Shown piece by piece: positions 26,825 through 36,679 of a stretch of 51,165 bases of DNA. The notes under the pieces are model-generated. The model made no database searches and was not told the DNA's origin. It saw only the letters and a program-made list of their open reading frames with translations. The stretch comes from Gammaproteobacteria bacterium (GTDB lineage Bacteria > Pseudomonadota > Gammaproteobacteria > Tenderiales > Tenderiaceae), in NCBI GenBank assembly GCA_024277755.1, contig JAJRUN010000067.1, positions 1 through 51,165 of the forward strand, read 5' to 3'. Made by a program: the position numbers and the translations under genes. Each line of letters opens with the position of its first letter. Within the stretch, counting starts at the first letter, position 1.

Positions 26825-29107
26825 ATGAGACGATTGTTGTTAAAAATATGTTTGTTATCTGTTGTTCTGTGGGCGGGTATTGTTAACGCTGTTGAAAGTT
26901 TTACAGTGTCCAATATCAGTGTGCAGGGTTTGCAGCGGATTAGCGAAGGTACCATCTTTAACTATATGCCAATAGAAATTGGTGATGAATTGGATGATGC
27001 ACGGTCAGGTGAAATAATTTCAACGCTGTATAAGACAGGGTTTTTTAAGGATATTAAACTGCTGCGTGACGGCAATGCCCTGATCGTTGATGTTCTTGAG
27101 CGGCCTTCTATTGCCTCAATAAGCATTACTGGAAATAGTGAAATAAGCAGTGAAGATCTGGAGACAGGCATGCAGAATGCTGGCCTTACCAAGGGCCGGA
27201 TTCTTGATGTTTCATTGCTTGATCGTATTGAACTGGATTTACAGCAGCAATATGTCATTCGTGGTTTTTATGCGGTTGAAATTGAGACCGAGGTAACGCC
27301 AACCGGTGAAAACCAGGTTGATGTGAATATCAATATTCAAGAGGGCGAGGTTGCTCTGATTCGGCAAATTAACATCATTGGAGCCAGTAACTTTGATGAA
27401 GATGATTTATTGGATGAATTTGAGTTAGGCATTCCAGCCTTCTATTCGATATTTAGCAGTCGTGATCAATACTCAAAGCAGAAGCTGGCGGCGGATATTG
27501 AAACGCTGAAATCATTTTATCTTGATCGCGGCTATATAAATTTCAATGTTGTATCTACACAGGTTTCAATTACTCCTGAGAAAAAGTCGGTCTTTATTAC
27601 ACTGAATATTGATGAGGGTAAACAGTTTACTATCAGTTCTATTGAACTTGCCGGTGAATTAGTCGTTCCTGAAACTGAACTTAAGGCGCTGATGAATGTT
27701 GAACCAGGGGATGTTTTTTCGCGTCGTAAGGTCAACGCGATCAGCAGTGCTATCGGTGACCGTCTTGGCAATGAAGGTTATGCCTTTGCAAATGTTAACG
27801 CCATTCCTGAGATTGACGCAGAAGGCAAGCAAGTCAGCCTGATCTATTTTGTCGACCCGGGTAAGCGAGTTTATGTGCGCCGGATTAACATTAGTGGCAA
27901 TGTAAAAACTGACGATGAAGTAATTCGGCGTGAGTTTCGGCAGATGGAAGGGGCATGGTTGTCAACGACCAAGTTGAATCGCTCTCAAGTGCGTGTTCAA
28001 CGTTTGGGGTATCTGGATCAGGTTACGCTTGAAACACCTCTAGTGCCTGGGGTAAGTGATCAGGTTGACGTCAATATGTCTGTCAGCGAACGGCCATCAG
28101 GCAGTTTGATGCTAGGTATCGGTTATTCCGGTGCTGGCGGCATGTTGTTGAATGCCAGTGTAAGCCAGGATAATTTTCTTGGCTCAGGCGAGCGGATTAG
28201 TGCTGAAATAAATACTAGTAATGCCAATAAAATTTACAGCTTTTCTCATACAAATCCCTATTACACGCTGGATGGGGTGAGTAGAAGTATCAGAATATCG
28301 TATCGTCAGACGAATGCCGCGAGGTTAAATACAGCTAATTATATTGCTGATGTCTGGGGTGGCACGATTACATTTGGTATTCCAATGTCAGAATACGATA
28401 CTGTCAGACTCGGTGTTGGTTATGATAATACGGTGATTAAAACCACCTCAGAAACACCTCAGTCGTATCTTGATTTTTTAGAGAGAAATACAGATGCTTT
28501 CGATGTGTTTAAACTGAGTTTAAGCTGGAGTCATGATACTCGTGACAGGACTGTATTTGCCACAGAAGGTTTTGTGCAAACCTTATCGACTGACATTACC
28601 TTCCCTAATAGTAAATTGAATTTTTATAAGGTCGCTTCGCGCAGTCGCTGGTTTTATCCTTTGACTAAAAAAGTGACTACCTCTATTGAAGCCGAGATCA
28701 ATTATGGCGATAGTTATGGTGAGACGACAGAGCTGCCTTTTTTCGAACGATTTTATGCAGGCGGTGCTCAGTCGGTGCGGGGTTATCGATCCAGCAGCCT
28801 GGGGCCGAGAGAGAATGGCCGATCGCTGGGGGGGGATTTTCGTGTGGTGGGCAGTGCTGAGCTGATTTTTATGCCGCCGTTTACGGAAGAGAGCAGCACC
28901 GTCAGAATGAGCCTGTTTTGGGACATAGGAAATGTCTTTGATGATATTGGCTATTACAATAGTGCTGAGCTAAGGCAGTCAGTCGGGACGTCATTAATTT
29001 GGCTATCACCGATTGGGCCGTTATCATTCAGCCTGTCTAATCCTTTGAATGATAAACCAGGTGACAGAACTGAATCATTCCAGTTTACGCTGGGAAGTTT
29101 CTTTTAA
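26825..29107 (+). CDS. bamA: Outer-membrane protein assembly factor BamA
   Basis: BamA is the central Omp85 insertase for beta-barrel proteins. From ATG 26825 the product has 760 residues. A signal peptide (RRLLLKICLLSVVLW, cleavage after VNA) is followed by five POTRA domains (about 22-420) and a 16-stranded barrel. The loop-6 motif VRGYRSSSLGPRE lies near residue 650, and the protein ends in FTLGSFF with the terminal Phe of outer-membrane proteins. The frame extends upstream to 26771 inside rseP, but ATG 26825 gives the proper signal peptide. Confidence 0.97.
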   Translation: MRRLLLKICLLSVVLWAGIVNAVESFTVSNISVQGLQRISEGTIFNYMPIEIGDELDDARSGEIISTLYKTGFFKDIKLLRDGNALIVDVLERPSIASISITGNSEISSEDLETGMQNAGLTKGRILDVSLLDRIELDLQQQYVIRGFYAVEIETEVTPTGENQVDVNINIQEGEVALIRQINIIGASNFDEDDLLDEFELGIPAFYSIFSSRDQYSKQKLAADIETLKSFYLDRGYINFNVVSTQVSITPEKKSVFITLNIDEGKQFTISSIELAGELVVPETELKALMNVEPGDVFSRRKVNAISSAIGDRLGNEGYAFANVNAIPEIDAEGKQVSLIYFVDPGKRVYVRRINISGNVKTDDEVIRREFRQMEGAWLSTTKLNRSQVRVQRLGYLDQVTLETPLVPGVSDQVDVNMSVSERPSGSLMLGIGYSGAGGMLLNASVSQDNFLGSGERISAEINTSNANKIYSFSHTNPYYTLDGVSRSIRISYRQTNAARLNTANYIADVWGGTITFGIPMSEYDTVRLGVGYDNTVIKTTSETPQSYLDFLERNTDAFDVFKLSLSWSHDTRDRTVFATEGFVQTLSTDITFPNSKLNFYKVASRSRWFYPLTKKVTTSIEAEINYGDSYGETTELPFFERFYAGGAQSVRGYRSSSLGPRENGRSLGGDFRVVGSAELIFMPPFTEESSTVRMSLFWDIGNVFDDIGYYNSAELRQSVGTSLIWLSPIGPLSFSLSNPLNDKPGDRTESFQFTLGSFF

Positions 29108-29124
29108 TTGCGGAGGGAGTTGTT

Positions 29125-29622
29125 TTGAATAAAATTTTTGCAAGCTTACTGATGGCTGGCGTCTTGATAATGCCCGTTGGTGTAAATGCAGAAGATACCA
29201 AAATTGGTTTTGTAAATGGCACGCGACTGGTTGAAGAATCTCCTCAGGCAAAGGCGGCTGCAGATCGCATTAAAAAAGAATTTGAACCACGTCAGCAGGA
29301 AATTTTGCAAGCGCAACAACAGTTGCATGAGCGTGAAGATCGTTTTTTGAAAGACAGTCCATTTATGAGTGCCGCAGAAAAGCAGAAAAAGCAGCGTGAG
29401 ATTGTATCCGCTCAGCGCGAGCTGAAATTGAAAGACACCGAGTTGCGAGAGGATTTTACCATTCGCCGTAACCAGGAAATGGCCAAGGTTTGGGAGGTGC
29501 TGCGTGCAGCGATTCAAACCTATGCCAAAGATCAGGGTTTTGATTTGATCTTGTTTGAAGGTGTTTCTTATGCCAGTCCAGAGGTTGAAGTAACCGATGC
29601 CGTATTAAACAGTCTTAAATAA
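29125..29622 (+). CDS. skp: Periplasmic chaperone Skp (OmpH)
   Basis: Skp is a trimeric periplasmic holdase that delivers unfolded outer-membrane proteins to BamA. The 165 residues start with a signal peptide ending GVNAED, then [18 protein letters not shown], and a long charged coiled coil (about 50-115, rich in Gln, Lys and Glu), as expected for the tentacles. The start is TTG 29125 with a very strong GGAGGGAG (29112-29119). It lies 17 bp after bamA. Confidence 0.95.
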   Translation: MNKIFASLLMAGVLIMPVGVNAEDTKIGFVNGTRLVEESPQAKAAADRIKKEFEPRQQEILQAQQQLHEREDRFLKDSPFMSAAEKQKKQREIVSAQRELKLKDTELREDFTIRRNQEMAKVWEVLRAAIQTYAKDQGFDLILFEGVSYASPEVEVTDAVLNSLK

Positions 29623-29639
29623 TTTCGGGAATAACGACA

Positions 29640-30656
29640 GTGATTAGTCTGGGTGAATTAGCCAGTCAGCTTGATGTTGAGCTTGTAGGTGAGGCATCGT
29701 GTAATATTACGGCTGTCGCCACCCTGCAAACGGCTGGCCCTGGTCAGATCAGCTTTCTGGCAAATAGCCGTTATCGCCGCTATTTGACCTCAACCGAGGC
29801 AAGCGCAGTTATTCTTCGTACTGAAGACCGTGATGCATGTTTAGGGAATGCTTTGGTTTCGACTAACCCCTACCTCACTTATGCGCGTGTTGCGACCTTA
29901 TTAAACCCAGTCGCCAGACTAGCGGGTAGCATTCATCCCAGTGTTGTGATTGAGCCAACGGCGGAGATTGATCCTGACGCCGCCATTGCTGCTAATTGTT
30001 ATATCGCCGCCGATGTCAGCATTGGCGCTGGTGTGCAGATAGGCCCAGGCTGTGTGATTGGTAAAGGTGTTTGTATTGCTGCAGACAGTCGTCTTGCAGC
30101 CAATGTCTCGGTAGCTGATGGCGTTGAAATTGGGCAACGGGTGTTGATTCACCCGGGTGTGGTGATTGGCAGTGACGGCTTTGGTTTTGCCCCTGATCAG
30201 GGGCAATGGTTCAAGGTGCCTCAGCTTGGAAGTGTTATTATTGGTGACGATGTTGAGATTGGGGCTAACACTACCATTGATCGAGGTGCACTCGAAAATA
30301 CGGTGATTGAAGAGGGTGTCAAGCTCGATAATCAGTTGCAAATTGCCCATAACGTTCGTATTGGTGCCCATACGGCAATTGCCGGGGCAACGGCGATTGC
30401 GGGTAGCACCACCATTGGCAAGCGTTGTCAGATTGGTGGGGCGGTGGGCATCGTTGGACATTTGACTATTGTCGATGATGTTCACATTACTGCGATGAGT
30501 TTGGTTACTGGTAATATCACACAGTCCGGCTTGTATTCGTCAGGTACGCCGTTAGCGGGCAATAGAGAGTGGCGTAAAAATGCGGCCCGTTTTGGTCAGT
30601 TAGATGGCATGGCGCGGCGTTTAAGGGCTTTGGAAAAGCAACTTAAAGAAAAGTAA
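29640..30656 (+). CDS. lpxD: UDP-3-O-(3-hydroxyacyl)glucosamine N-acyltransferase
   Basis: LpxD adds the N-linked 3-hydroxyacyl chain in lipid A synthesis. The 338 residues contain an N-terminal uridine-binding domain ([15 protein letters not shown]) and a left-handed beta-helix of hexapeptide repeats (about 100-300). The catalytic His is in QIAHNVRIG, and a C-terminal helix follows. The start is GTG 29640, 17 bp after skp; GGGAATAACGAC upstream gives a modest ribosome-binding site. Confidence 0.97.
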   Translation: MISLGELASQLDVELVGEASCNITAVATLQTAGPGQISFLANSRYRRYLTSTEASAVILRTEDRDACLGNALVSTNPYLTYARVATLLNPVARLAGSIHPSVVIEPTAEIDPDAAIAANCYIAADVSIGAGVQIGPGCVIGKGVCIAADSRLAANVSVADGVEIGQRVLIHPGVVIGSDGFGFAPDQGQWFKVPQLGSVIIGDDVEIGANTTIDRGALENTVIEEGVKLDNQLQIAHNVRIGAHTAIAGATAIAGSTTIGKRCQIGGAVGIVGHLTIVDDVHITAMSLVTGNITQSGLYSSGTPLAGNREWRKNAARFGQLDGMARRLRALEKQLKEK

Positions 30657-30674
30657 CTTTACTGAGAATGGTTT

Positions 30675-31139
30675 ATGTCTGAAGTTAGCAACACCTTGAA
30701 TTCAATGGATATTAATGATGTGCTTGAACACTTGCCTCATCGTTATCCATTCCTGCTTGTTGATAGGGTCTCAGACTACAAAGTGGGTGAGTATCTCTAT
30801 GGCTTCAAAAATGTCTCTTTCAACGAGCCATTTTTTACCGGCCACTTTCCTCATCGTCCAGTGATGCCGGGTGTGTTGATCCTTGAAGCATTGGCCCAGG
30901 CGACGGGCATTCTGGCCTATAAAAGCACGGGCACAACACCTTCAGATGAATCGCTCTATTATCTTGTTGGTATAGATAAGGCGCGTTTTAAACAACCGGT
31001 TGTGCCGGGTGACCAATTGCAGCTTGAGGTCAAGGTAATTAAAACGATGCGTGGTATCTGGAAATTTGATGGCAAGGCCAGTGTTGATGGCAAGGTGGTC
31101 TGTTCCGCGGAGCTGATGTGCGCAGAGAGGGATGTGTAA
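30675..31139 (+). CDS. fabZ: 3-hydroxyacyl-ACP dehydratase FabZ
   Basis: FabZ dehydrates 3-hydroxyacyl-ACP in fatty-acid elongation and competes with LpxA/LpxD for substrate. The 154 residues have a hot-dog fold with [11 protein letters not shown] and the catalytic His/Glu in [19 protein letters not shown]. The usual lpxD-fabZ-lpxA order is kept. The lpxA GTG follows 2 bp after the stop. Confidence 0.98.
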   Translation: MSEVSNTLNSMDINDVLEHLPHRYPFLLVDRVSDYKVGEYLYGFKNVSFNEPFFTGHFPHRPVMPGVLILEALAQATGILAYKSTGTTPSDESLYYLVGIDKARFKQPVVPGDQLQLEVKVIKTMRGIWKFDGKASVDGKVVCSAELMCAERDV

Positions 31140-31141
31140 GC

Positions 31142-31912
31142 GTGATTGATCCCCGTGCAGTTGTCGATCCCAGCGCCAGGATTGCTGATGGTGTCACTGT
31201 TGGCCCATTTTCTGTCATTGGTGCGAATGTAGAGATAGCTGCGGATTGCTGGATTGGCCCTCATGTTGTTATCAATGGCCCTTGTCGAATTGGCAAAGAA
31301 AACAAAATTTTTCAGTTCTCCTCTATCGGTGAAGAACCGCAGGACAAAAAATATCATGGTGAGCCAACCATGCTTGAAATTGGTGATCGTAATGTGATTC
31401 GTGAGTATTGCACATTTAATCGCGGTACCTCACAGGATCTCGGTTATACCCGCATGGGCAGCGACAATTGGATTATGGCTTATGTTCATATCGCTCATGA
31501 TTGCGTGGTGGGTGATCACACTGTCTTTGCCAATAATACTACGCTGGCAGGACATGTTTATGTCGAGGACTTTGCCATTATTGGCGGTGCCAGCCTGATT
31601 CACCAGTTTTGCACTATTGGCGCTCATGGTTTTGTTGGCATGGGCAGCCATATATCCAAAGACGTGCCACCTTATTTGATGGTCTCCGGCCAACCGGCAG
31701 CACCTCATGGGTTGAATATTGAGGGGTTGCGTCGTCGTGACTTCAGTCCTGAGGCAATCAAGGCCTTACGCAAGGCCTATAAAATAGTCTATCGCTCCAG
31801 CTTTACTGTTGCTAAAGCGATGGAGCAGCTGCAGGAATTGAAACAGGAGTTTGTAGAAGTCGCGCAGTTTGCCGAGTTTGTGGCTAAATCTGAACGTGGC
31901 ATTGTTCGGTAA
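31142..31912 (+). CDS. lpxA: UDP-N-acetylglucosamine O-acyltransferase
   Basis: LpxA catalyses the first step of lipid A synthesis. From GTG 31142 the product has 256 residues starting VIDPRAVVDPSARIADG, as expected. It has hexapeptide repeats to about 190, then a helical C-terminus (IEGLRRRDFSPEAIKALRKAY). The catalytic His is in YVHIAHDCVVG. An in-frame ATG at 31118 overlaps fabZ and adds eight residues that do not fit the family, so GTG is preferred. Confidence 0.97.
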   Translation: MIDPRAVVDPSARIADGVTVGPFSVIGANVEIAADCWIGPHVVINGPCRIGKENKIFQFSSIGEEPQDKKYHGEPTMLEIGDRNVIREYCTFNRGTSQDLGYTRMGSDNWIMAYVHIAHDCVVGDHTVFANNTTLAGHVYVEDFAIIGGASLIHQFCTIGAHGFVGMGSHISKDVPPYLMVSGQPAAPHGLNIEGLRRRDFSPEAIKALRKAYKIVYRSSFTVAKAMEQLQELKQEFVEVAQFAEFVAKSERGIVR

Positions 31913-31925
31913 TTTTCAGTGACAC

Positions 31926-31940
31926 CGGCAGTGTCTGCCG
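31926..31940 (+). other. Small hairpin between lpxA and lpxB
   Basis: CGGCAG pairs with CTGCCG around TGT in the 83-bp lpxA-lpxB gap. There is no T tract; it is probably a minor processing site. Confidence 0.4.
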
Positions 31941-31995
31941 CCCAGTAGAGGGTGAGGATAGCTGCCTTTTATCTTTTCAGGTCATTTTAAAGCAT

Positions 31996-33138
31996 ATGAG
32001 AATAGGAATTGTTGCAGGCGAAGCCTCCGGCGATTTACTGGCGTCTGGCTTGATCCGAGCGATCAAGGCCAAACATCCCGGCGCTGTATTTGAAGGCATT
32101 GCCGGGCCGGCCATGGTTGAGGCTGGCTGTCAGGCAATCTATCCCGCTGAAAAACTGGCGGTAATGGGACTTGTTGAGGTGCTGTCTCATTATCGTGAGT
32201 TGAAGGGCATGCAGAATGCGATCGTCAAACATTTTTTGGATAACCCGCCAGATGTGTTTATTGGTGTTGATGCGCCTGACTTTAACCTTACTGTCGAGCG
32301 AAAGTTGAAACAGCAGAGCGTTAAGACGGTGCATTATGTCAGTCCTTCAGTTTGGGCCTGGCGTCAGTACCGGGTTAAAAAGATCGGACGTTCGGTGGAC
32401 TTAATGTTGACACTGTTTCCATTTGAAGCTGATTTTTATCACCAACATGATGTGGCGGTGGCGTTTGTTGGTCATCCATTGGCAGAGATGATACCGATGC
32501 AGCCTGAAGCCTCAGCCGCTCGGCAACAGCTGGCATTGCCAGCAGACAAACAACTGGTGGCTATTTTGCCTGGTAGTCGCATGTCTGAGGCCAAGATGCT
32601 GTCGCAACTAATGCTTGAGGCCGCAGTGGTCATCAGTCAACAGCAGCCCGGCGTAGAGTTTGTTATTCCGCTGGCGACACCGGCAATACGCAAGCAGGTT
32701 GAATCTGTGCTTGCTGACATGCAAGATAAACCGGTACTGCATCTGTTTGATGGACGTTCGCGTGAGGTAATGGCCGCAGTTGATGTAATAGTGCTGGCAT
32801 CAGGGACTGCGGCATTGGAGGCGCTGCTGTTCAAACGTCCGATGGTGGTGACATACAAGCTTTCGACACTGACATATGCCATTGTGAAACGCCTGATTAA
32901 AACTGAGTTTGTCTCACTGCCAAATATTCTGGCGGGTGAGGAGGTGGTGAAAGAATTGATTCAGGACCAGGCGACTATCGCCAATCTGGCACAGGAAACC
33001 CTCAGATTGCTGCAAGATGATGGTGCTGCTGATGCGGTTAGCGAGCGTTTCAAATACATTCATCAGCAACTAAAGCAGGATGCCAATGCCAAGGCAGCGA
33101 CTGCGGTATTGTCGCTGCTTGAGCCTGATTACCGTTAA
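31996..33138 (+). CDS. lpxB: Lipid-A-disaccharide synthase
   Basis: LpxB is a peripheral membrane GT19 glycosyltransferase joining UDP-diacylglucosamine and lipid X. The 380 residues show IVAGEASGDLLASGL at the start, GVDAPDFNLTVE, HYVSPSVWAWRQYR, FVGHPLAE and LASGTAALEALL. The ribosome-binding site before ATG 31996 is weak. In many relatives rnhB follows directly; here two extra genes intervene. Confidence 0.97.
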   Translation: MRIGIVAGEASGDLLASGLIRAIKAKHPGAVFEGIAGPAMVEAGCQAIYPAEKLAVMGLVEVLSHYRELKGMQNAIVKHFLDNPPDVFIGVDAPDFNLTVERKLKQQSVKTVHYVSPSVWAWRQYRVKKIGRSVDLMLTLFPFEADFYHQHDVAVAFVGHPLAEMIPMQPEASAARQQLALPADKQLVAILPGSRMSEAKMLSQLMLEAAVVISQQQPGVEFVIPLATPAIRKQVESVLADMQDKPVLHLFDGRSREVMAAVDVIVLASGTAALEALLFKRPMVVTYKLSTLTYAIVKRLIKTEFVSLPNILAGEEVVKELIQDQATIANLAQETLRLLQDDGAADAVSERFKYIHQQLKQDANAKAATAVLSLLEPDYR

Positions 33139-33161
33139 CACTTACTTTAAAGAGCCACACT

Positions 33162-33470
33162 ATGATATCTAAAACGCTTGCATTGATTTTTGTACTTGTC
33201 ACATTAGCTGGCTGTGGTGTAGAGAGAAATGATCCTAAATATGATCAGTTACGGTTCGATCAGATGCAGAAGGCCAATTGCAGTGAAATTGCATCTGTGC
33301 TGTCGGCCAAGGCGGTGATGGATGAGCCGGAAGACTACGATATTGCCCTGAAACGCTGTCAGGATAATAAAGTTCTTAATTTTGAAGAGTATAAGGTATT
33401 TGCTGATTATGGTCGTGAGACCGGTGTTTGGGATGTTTACGTGGTGTTTCCTGAAAAGTTCTCTGAGTAA
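33162..33470 (+). CDS. Small lipoprotein of unknown function
   Basis: The 102-residue product begins with a lipoprotein signal peptide (TLALIFVLVTLAGCG, lipidated Cys near residue 18). The mature part is acidic with two further Cys (ANCSEIASV and LKRCQDNK) that may form a disulfide. I recognise no family. It lies 23 bp after lpxB and 122 bp before a GGDEF-EAL gene that has its own candidate promoter, so it is probably the last gene of the lpx transcript. Confidence 0.7.
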   Translation: MISKTLALIFVLVTLAGCGVERNDPKYDQLRFDQMQKANCSEIASVLSAKAVMDEPEDYDIALKRCQDNKVLNFEEYKVFADYGRETGVWDVYVVFPEKFSE

Positions 33471-33504
33471 GTGTAGGTGATTATCGCCCTGGTGATGTCG
33501 AACC

Positions 33505-33531
33505 TAATTTAACCATTCTTTTTGCCGATAT
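33505..33531 (+). promoter_or_regulatory. Candidate sigma-28 (FliA) promoter
   Basis: TAAT (33505-33508), a 15-bp spacer and GCCGATAT (33524-33531) fit the flagellar sigma-28 pattern TAAA-N15-GCCGATAA with one mismatch in each box. Transcription would start near 33538, 55 bp before the GGDEF-EAL gene. Known sigma-28 regulons include c-di-GMP enzymes, so the position makes sense; it is untested. Confidence 0.5.
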
Positions 33532-33592
33532 AAAGCCGAGCCTTTCTGTTTTGCCTGGCTACGCTGATATCTTTTTTTATTAAAGAGGACGA

Positions 33593-35998
33593 ATGGACTT
33601 TAGACGATTATCTCTGCGCAGTATTATCGCCTTGTTCATGTCTCTTATGAGCATGATCCTGGTCGTGACGGCTTGGGAGGTTTATCGTGACTCTGCCTTG
33701 AAAAGCCAGCAGCAATCACTTCAGGAGGTGCTTGAACGTGAGGTCAAACGCAGCCTCAAACAGCTACAACAGAATATCGAGACCATGGCCATCAGTGCCC
33801 AGCAATCGGTTGAATTCAGGCGGGCACTTACAAATGAAAACCTTAAGGCCCTGACAAAATCGTTAGATGAGCAGTTTCGGCGCCAGCCTGTTACCTCGGG
33901 TGAAGTCAATCTAATCCAGTTGTATGCCTACTCTAAAAATTTTGAGGTGCTGGCCTGGTCAAAAAATGGTCCTTTCGTCAGGGATGGGTTAGGCATTATT
34001 TGTCAAGATATGGCAGATGTCGCCAGATTGCGCCAAGGTGTAGAACAACTGAAAGTTCTTGCAGGGTTGTGTCAGTGGCGGGGGCAAAGTTTTCTGTCAG
34101 TTATTGTTCCTGTGGGTGGAATCAGGCATCAAGGCTATTTTCAGCTTATTGTAAACCCGTTAATGAATCTTGCAAAAATGGACACCTTTCTGGAAATGCC
34201 CATCAAAATCAACCTTGCCAGCGGTGGTGTGGCTTATCGTTCACAAGACTGGCATGTCGGCGATGAAGGCAAGGATTATGTCTCAGTAAGTCATCGGCTC
34301 AAAAGTGATGGCGGAGAGCCGCTGGCAGAAATTATTTTGCAACGTGAATTAAGCCTGTTTAACCAAAACCTGGCGACCAGTCGAAATTACCTGATGCTGC
34401 TTGCCGGTATTGTGACGCTGATTATGCTTGGGCTGGTGTTGTGGGTCTTGCACACCTCAACAGTGAGGCCTATCAGGAAAATAATCAGTCAGTTAAACAA
34501 TGTGCGCAATGACCGGCGTCAGCTTGGCACGCCCGTGAGCCTTAGTGGTAATGCCGAATTGCGTGAGTTGGTGCAGGTGTTTAACGATATGAGTCAGGAG
34601 TTGAATAAGGTTTACGATGAATATGAAACCCTGGCCTTTACTGATCAGCTGACCAGCCTGCCTAACCGGGTGCTTTTTCTTGACCGGTTGTCGCAAATCA
34701 TTCTGCTGAGTCAGCGCAAGGGTGAAAAGTTCGCTGTAATGCTGTTGGATCTGGATGGCTTCAAGGAAATCAATGACACCCTGGGCCATTACGTCGGTGA
34801 TGAACTGCTGCTGCAGATTGCGACGCGATTACAGCGAATTATTCGTGCCTCATCGACAATCGCCAGAGTGATTGACAATCATGCCGTTGCGGCTTCAGAA
34901 AATATTACCCCAGGTTTGGAAGAGAGCACCATTGCCCGTCTTGGTGGCGATGAATTTGCCATACTTTTGCCTAATCTTACCGGGGTTGAAGGGGCACTAT
35001 CGGTTGTAAAACGTATCTCCGATGCATTTGAAGAACCGATCAAAATTGATGATAACGTGATTGTGGTTTCAGGCACATTGGGCGTGTCAATGTTTCCTGA
35101 ACACGGTGAAAATGCAGAGTCTTTGTTGCGTCGCGCTGATGTGGCTCTATATGTAGCTAAGCACCTGCAAAATGATTTCTCCGTTTATGATCCCGCCTAT
35201 GATAATAACAGTGTCAAACAGCTGGCCCTCAAAGCAGAGTTGCGCAGTGCTATAGAAGAAGATCAGATGGTGCTGTTTTATCAGCCTAAACTGGATCTGG
35301 AACGCGGTTGTGTTGGCTCTGTCGAAGCTCTGATACGCTGGCAACATCCCGAGCGTGGCATGATTCCACCCGATCAGTTCATTCCTCTGTCAGAACAAAG
35401 GGGATTGATTGGACCGTTGACTGAGTGGGTCATTCAGCGTGCCTTGCAGCAATACAAAGAGTGGCAGCAGCAGGGGGTGTTCATGCAAATTGCGGTCAAC
35501 CTTTCTTCACGAGTTTTATATGACCTAAGCTTGCCAAACAAAATAGAGGGCTACCTGTTTGATTTACAGCTGCTGCCTTCGGCCCTGAGCCTGGAGATTA
35601 CAGAAGAGGCCACCATGATCGACCCCGAGCGTGCCTTGATTATTCTGAATCGTCTGAGGGATATGGGGATATCGTTATCAATTGATGACTTTGGTACAGG
35701 GCATTCATCACTTAGTTATCTAAAACGTCTGCCAGTGGATGAAATCAAGATCGACCGTTCGTTCGTTATGGAAATGGCAAGCTCTGATGATGATGCCAAT
35801 ATTGTGCATGCCACCGTGGATCTGTCTCATAATCTGGGTTTGAAGGTTGTGGCCGAGGGGGTTGAAACGGCAGAGGTCCTGAATATATTGAAAGAGCTGA
35901 ATTGCGACTATGCACAGGGTTATTATCTGAGTCGGCCTGTGCCAGCCGATGAGTTAATCAAATGGCTGGGTGCATCAGACTATCAATGTAAACTTTAA
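33593..35998 (+). CDS. Membrane-bound GGDEF-EAL protein (c-di-GMP turnover)
   Basis: The 801-residue product has a membrane helix at about 8-28, a periplasmic sensor domain (about 30-260), a second helix (about 264-288) and a HAMP-like linker (about 290-345). A GGDEF domain (about 350-520) has intact [11 protein letters not shown] near residue 450. The EAL domain (about 540-795) has all main motifs: VEALIRW near 576, [25 protein letters not shown] and VAEGVET. The EAL domain should be an active phosphodiesterase. The GGDEF domain carries about 25 extra residues just before RLGGDEF and lacks an I-site. AGAGGACGA precedes ATG 33593. It could act on the same c-di-GMP pool as the polysaccharide operon at 9320-15014. 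Confidence 0.92.
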   Translation: MDFRRLSLRSIIALFMSLMSMILVVTAWEVYRDSALKSQQQSLQEVLEREVKRSLKQLQQNIETMAISAQQSVEFRRALTNENLKALTKSLDEQFRRQPVTSGEVNLIQLYAYSKNFEVLAWSKNGPFVRDGLGIICQDMADVARLRQGVEQLKVLAGLCQWRGQSFLSVIVPVGGIRHQGYFQLIVNPLMNLAKMDTFLEMPIKINLASGGVAYRSQDWHVGDEGKDYVSVSHRLKSDGGEPLAEIILQRELSLFNQNLATSRNYLMLLAGIVTLIMLGLVLWVLHTSTVRPIRKIISQLNNVRNDRRQLGTPVSLSGNAELRELVQVFNDMSQELNKVYDEYETLAFTDQLTSLPNRVLFLDRLSQIILLSQRKGEKFAVMLLDLDGFKEINDTLGHYVGDELLLQIATRLQRIIRASSTIARVIDNHAVAASENITPGLEESTIARLGGDEFAILLPNLTGVEGALSVVKRISDAFEEPIKIDDNVIVVSGTLGVSMFPEHGENAESLLRRADVALYVAKHLQNDFSVYDPAYDNNSVKQLALKAELRSAIEEDQMVLFYQPKLDLERGCVGSVEALIRWQHPERGMIPPDQFIPLSEQRGLIGPLTEWVIQRALQQYKEWQQQGVFMQIAVNLSSRVLYDLSLPNKIEGYLFDLQLLPSALSLEITEEATMIDPERALIILNRLRDMGISLSIDDFGTGHSSLSYLKRLPVDEIKIDRSFVMEMASSDDDANIVHATVDLSHNLGLKVVAEGVETAEVLNILKELNCDYAQGYYLSRPVPADELIKWLGASDYQCKL

Positions 35999-36021
35999 AC
36001 AAAATCATCCAGGAGCATAAA

Positions 36022-36594
36022 ATGACATCTGACTGCATTCTGATTGCAGGTGTTGATGAGGTGGGGCGTGGCCCTTTGGCCGGCCCAGTGGTGACAGCTG
36101 CGGTGATTCTTGATCCCAATAATCCCATTGAGGGGTTGATGGACTCCAAAGCCCTGAGCGAAAAAAAACGTGAATCGCTGGAGCCACAGATCAAAGCAAA
36201 GGCCTTGGCTTGGGCTATTGGTCGTTGTGAGGTTGAGGAGATTGATCACCACAATATTCTTCAGGCCACTATGATTGCCATGCAACGTGCGGTTGCCGGT
36301 TTGGCGGTAAGACCTGGAAAAGTGCTGGTGGATGGCAATCGTAGCCCTGATTTTTCTTGCCCTGCCGAGGCCATAGTGAAGGGGGATCAGATTGAGCCGG
36401 CAATCTGTGCGGCATCTATTTTGGCCAAGGTCTGTCGTGACCGTGAAATGGTCGAAATGGACAGTATTTATCCCGGTTATGGCTTGGCTAAACACAAGGG
36501 ATACCCGACCAAACAGCACCTCGAAGCACTTAAAGAGCAGGGGGTGACGGAGATTCATCGACGCAGCTTTGCGCCAGTGCGTAAATTATTATAA
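36022..36594 (+). CDS. rnhB: Ribonuclease HII
   Basis: RnhB cuts RNA in RNA-DNA hybrids and removes single ribonucleotides from DNA. The 190 residues show [17 protein letters not shown] (Asp-Glu catalytic pair), [41 protein letters not shown] and a final [22 protein letters not shown] precedes ATG 36022. The usual lpxB-rnhB-dnaE order is interrupted only by the two preceding genes. Confidence 0.97.
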   Translation: MTSDCILIAGVDEVGRGPLAGPVVTAAVILDPNNPIEGLMDSKALSEKKRESLEPQIKAKALAWAIGRCEVEEIDHHNILQATMIAMQRAVAGLAVRPGKVLVDGNRSPDFSCPAEAIVKGDQIEPAICAASILAKVCRDREMVEMDSIYPGYGLAKHKGYPTKQHLEALKEQGVTEIHRRSFAPVRKLL

Positions 36595-36631
36595 ACAACA
36601 AGTTACGTTTAAAATATAAAGTTAATTATTT

Positions 36632-36657
36632 GCCTGGCTGGCGATAGCCAGTCAGGC
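36632..36657 (+). other. Hairpin upstream of dnaE
   Basis: GCCTGGCTGGC (36632-36642) pairs with GCCAGTCAGGC (36647-36657) around GATA with one mismatch. No T tract follows. It lies 23 bp before dnaE and may influence its translation or end rnhB messages. Confidence 0.45.
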
Positions 36658-36679
36658 TCGACCACGCTACAATTGCCGC

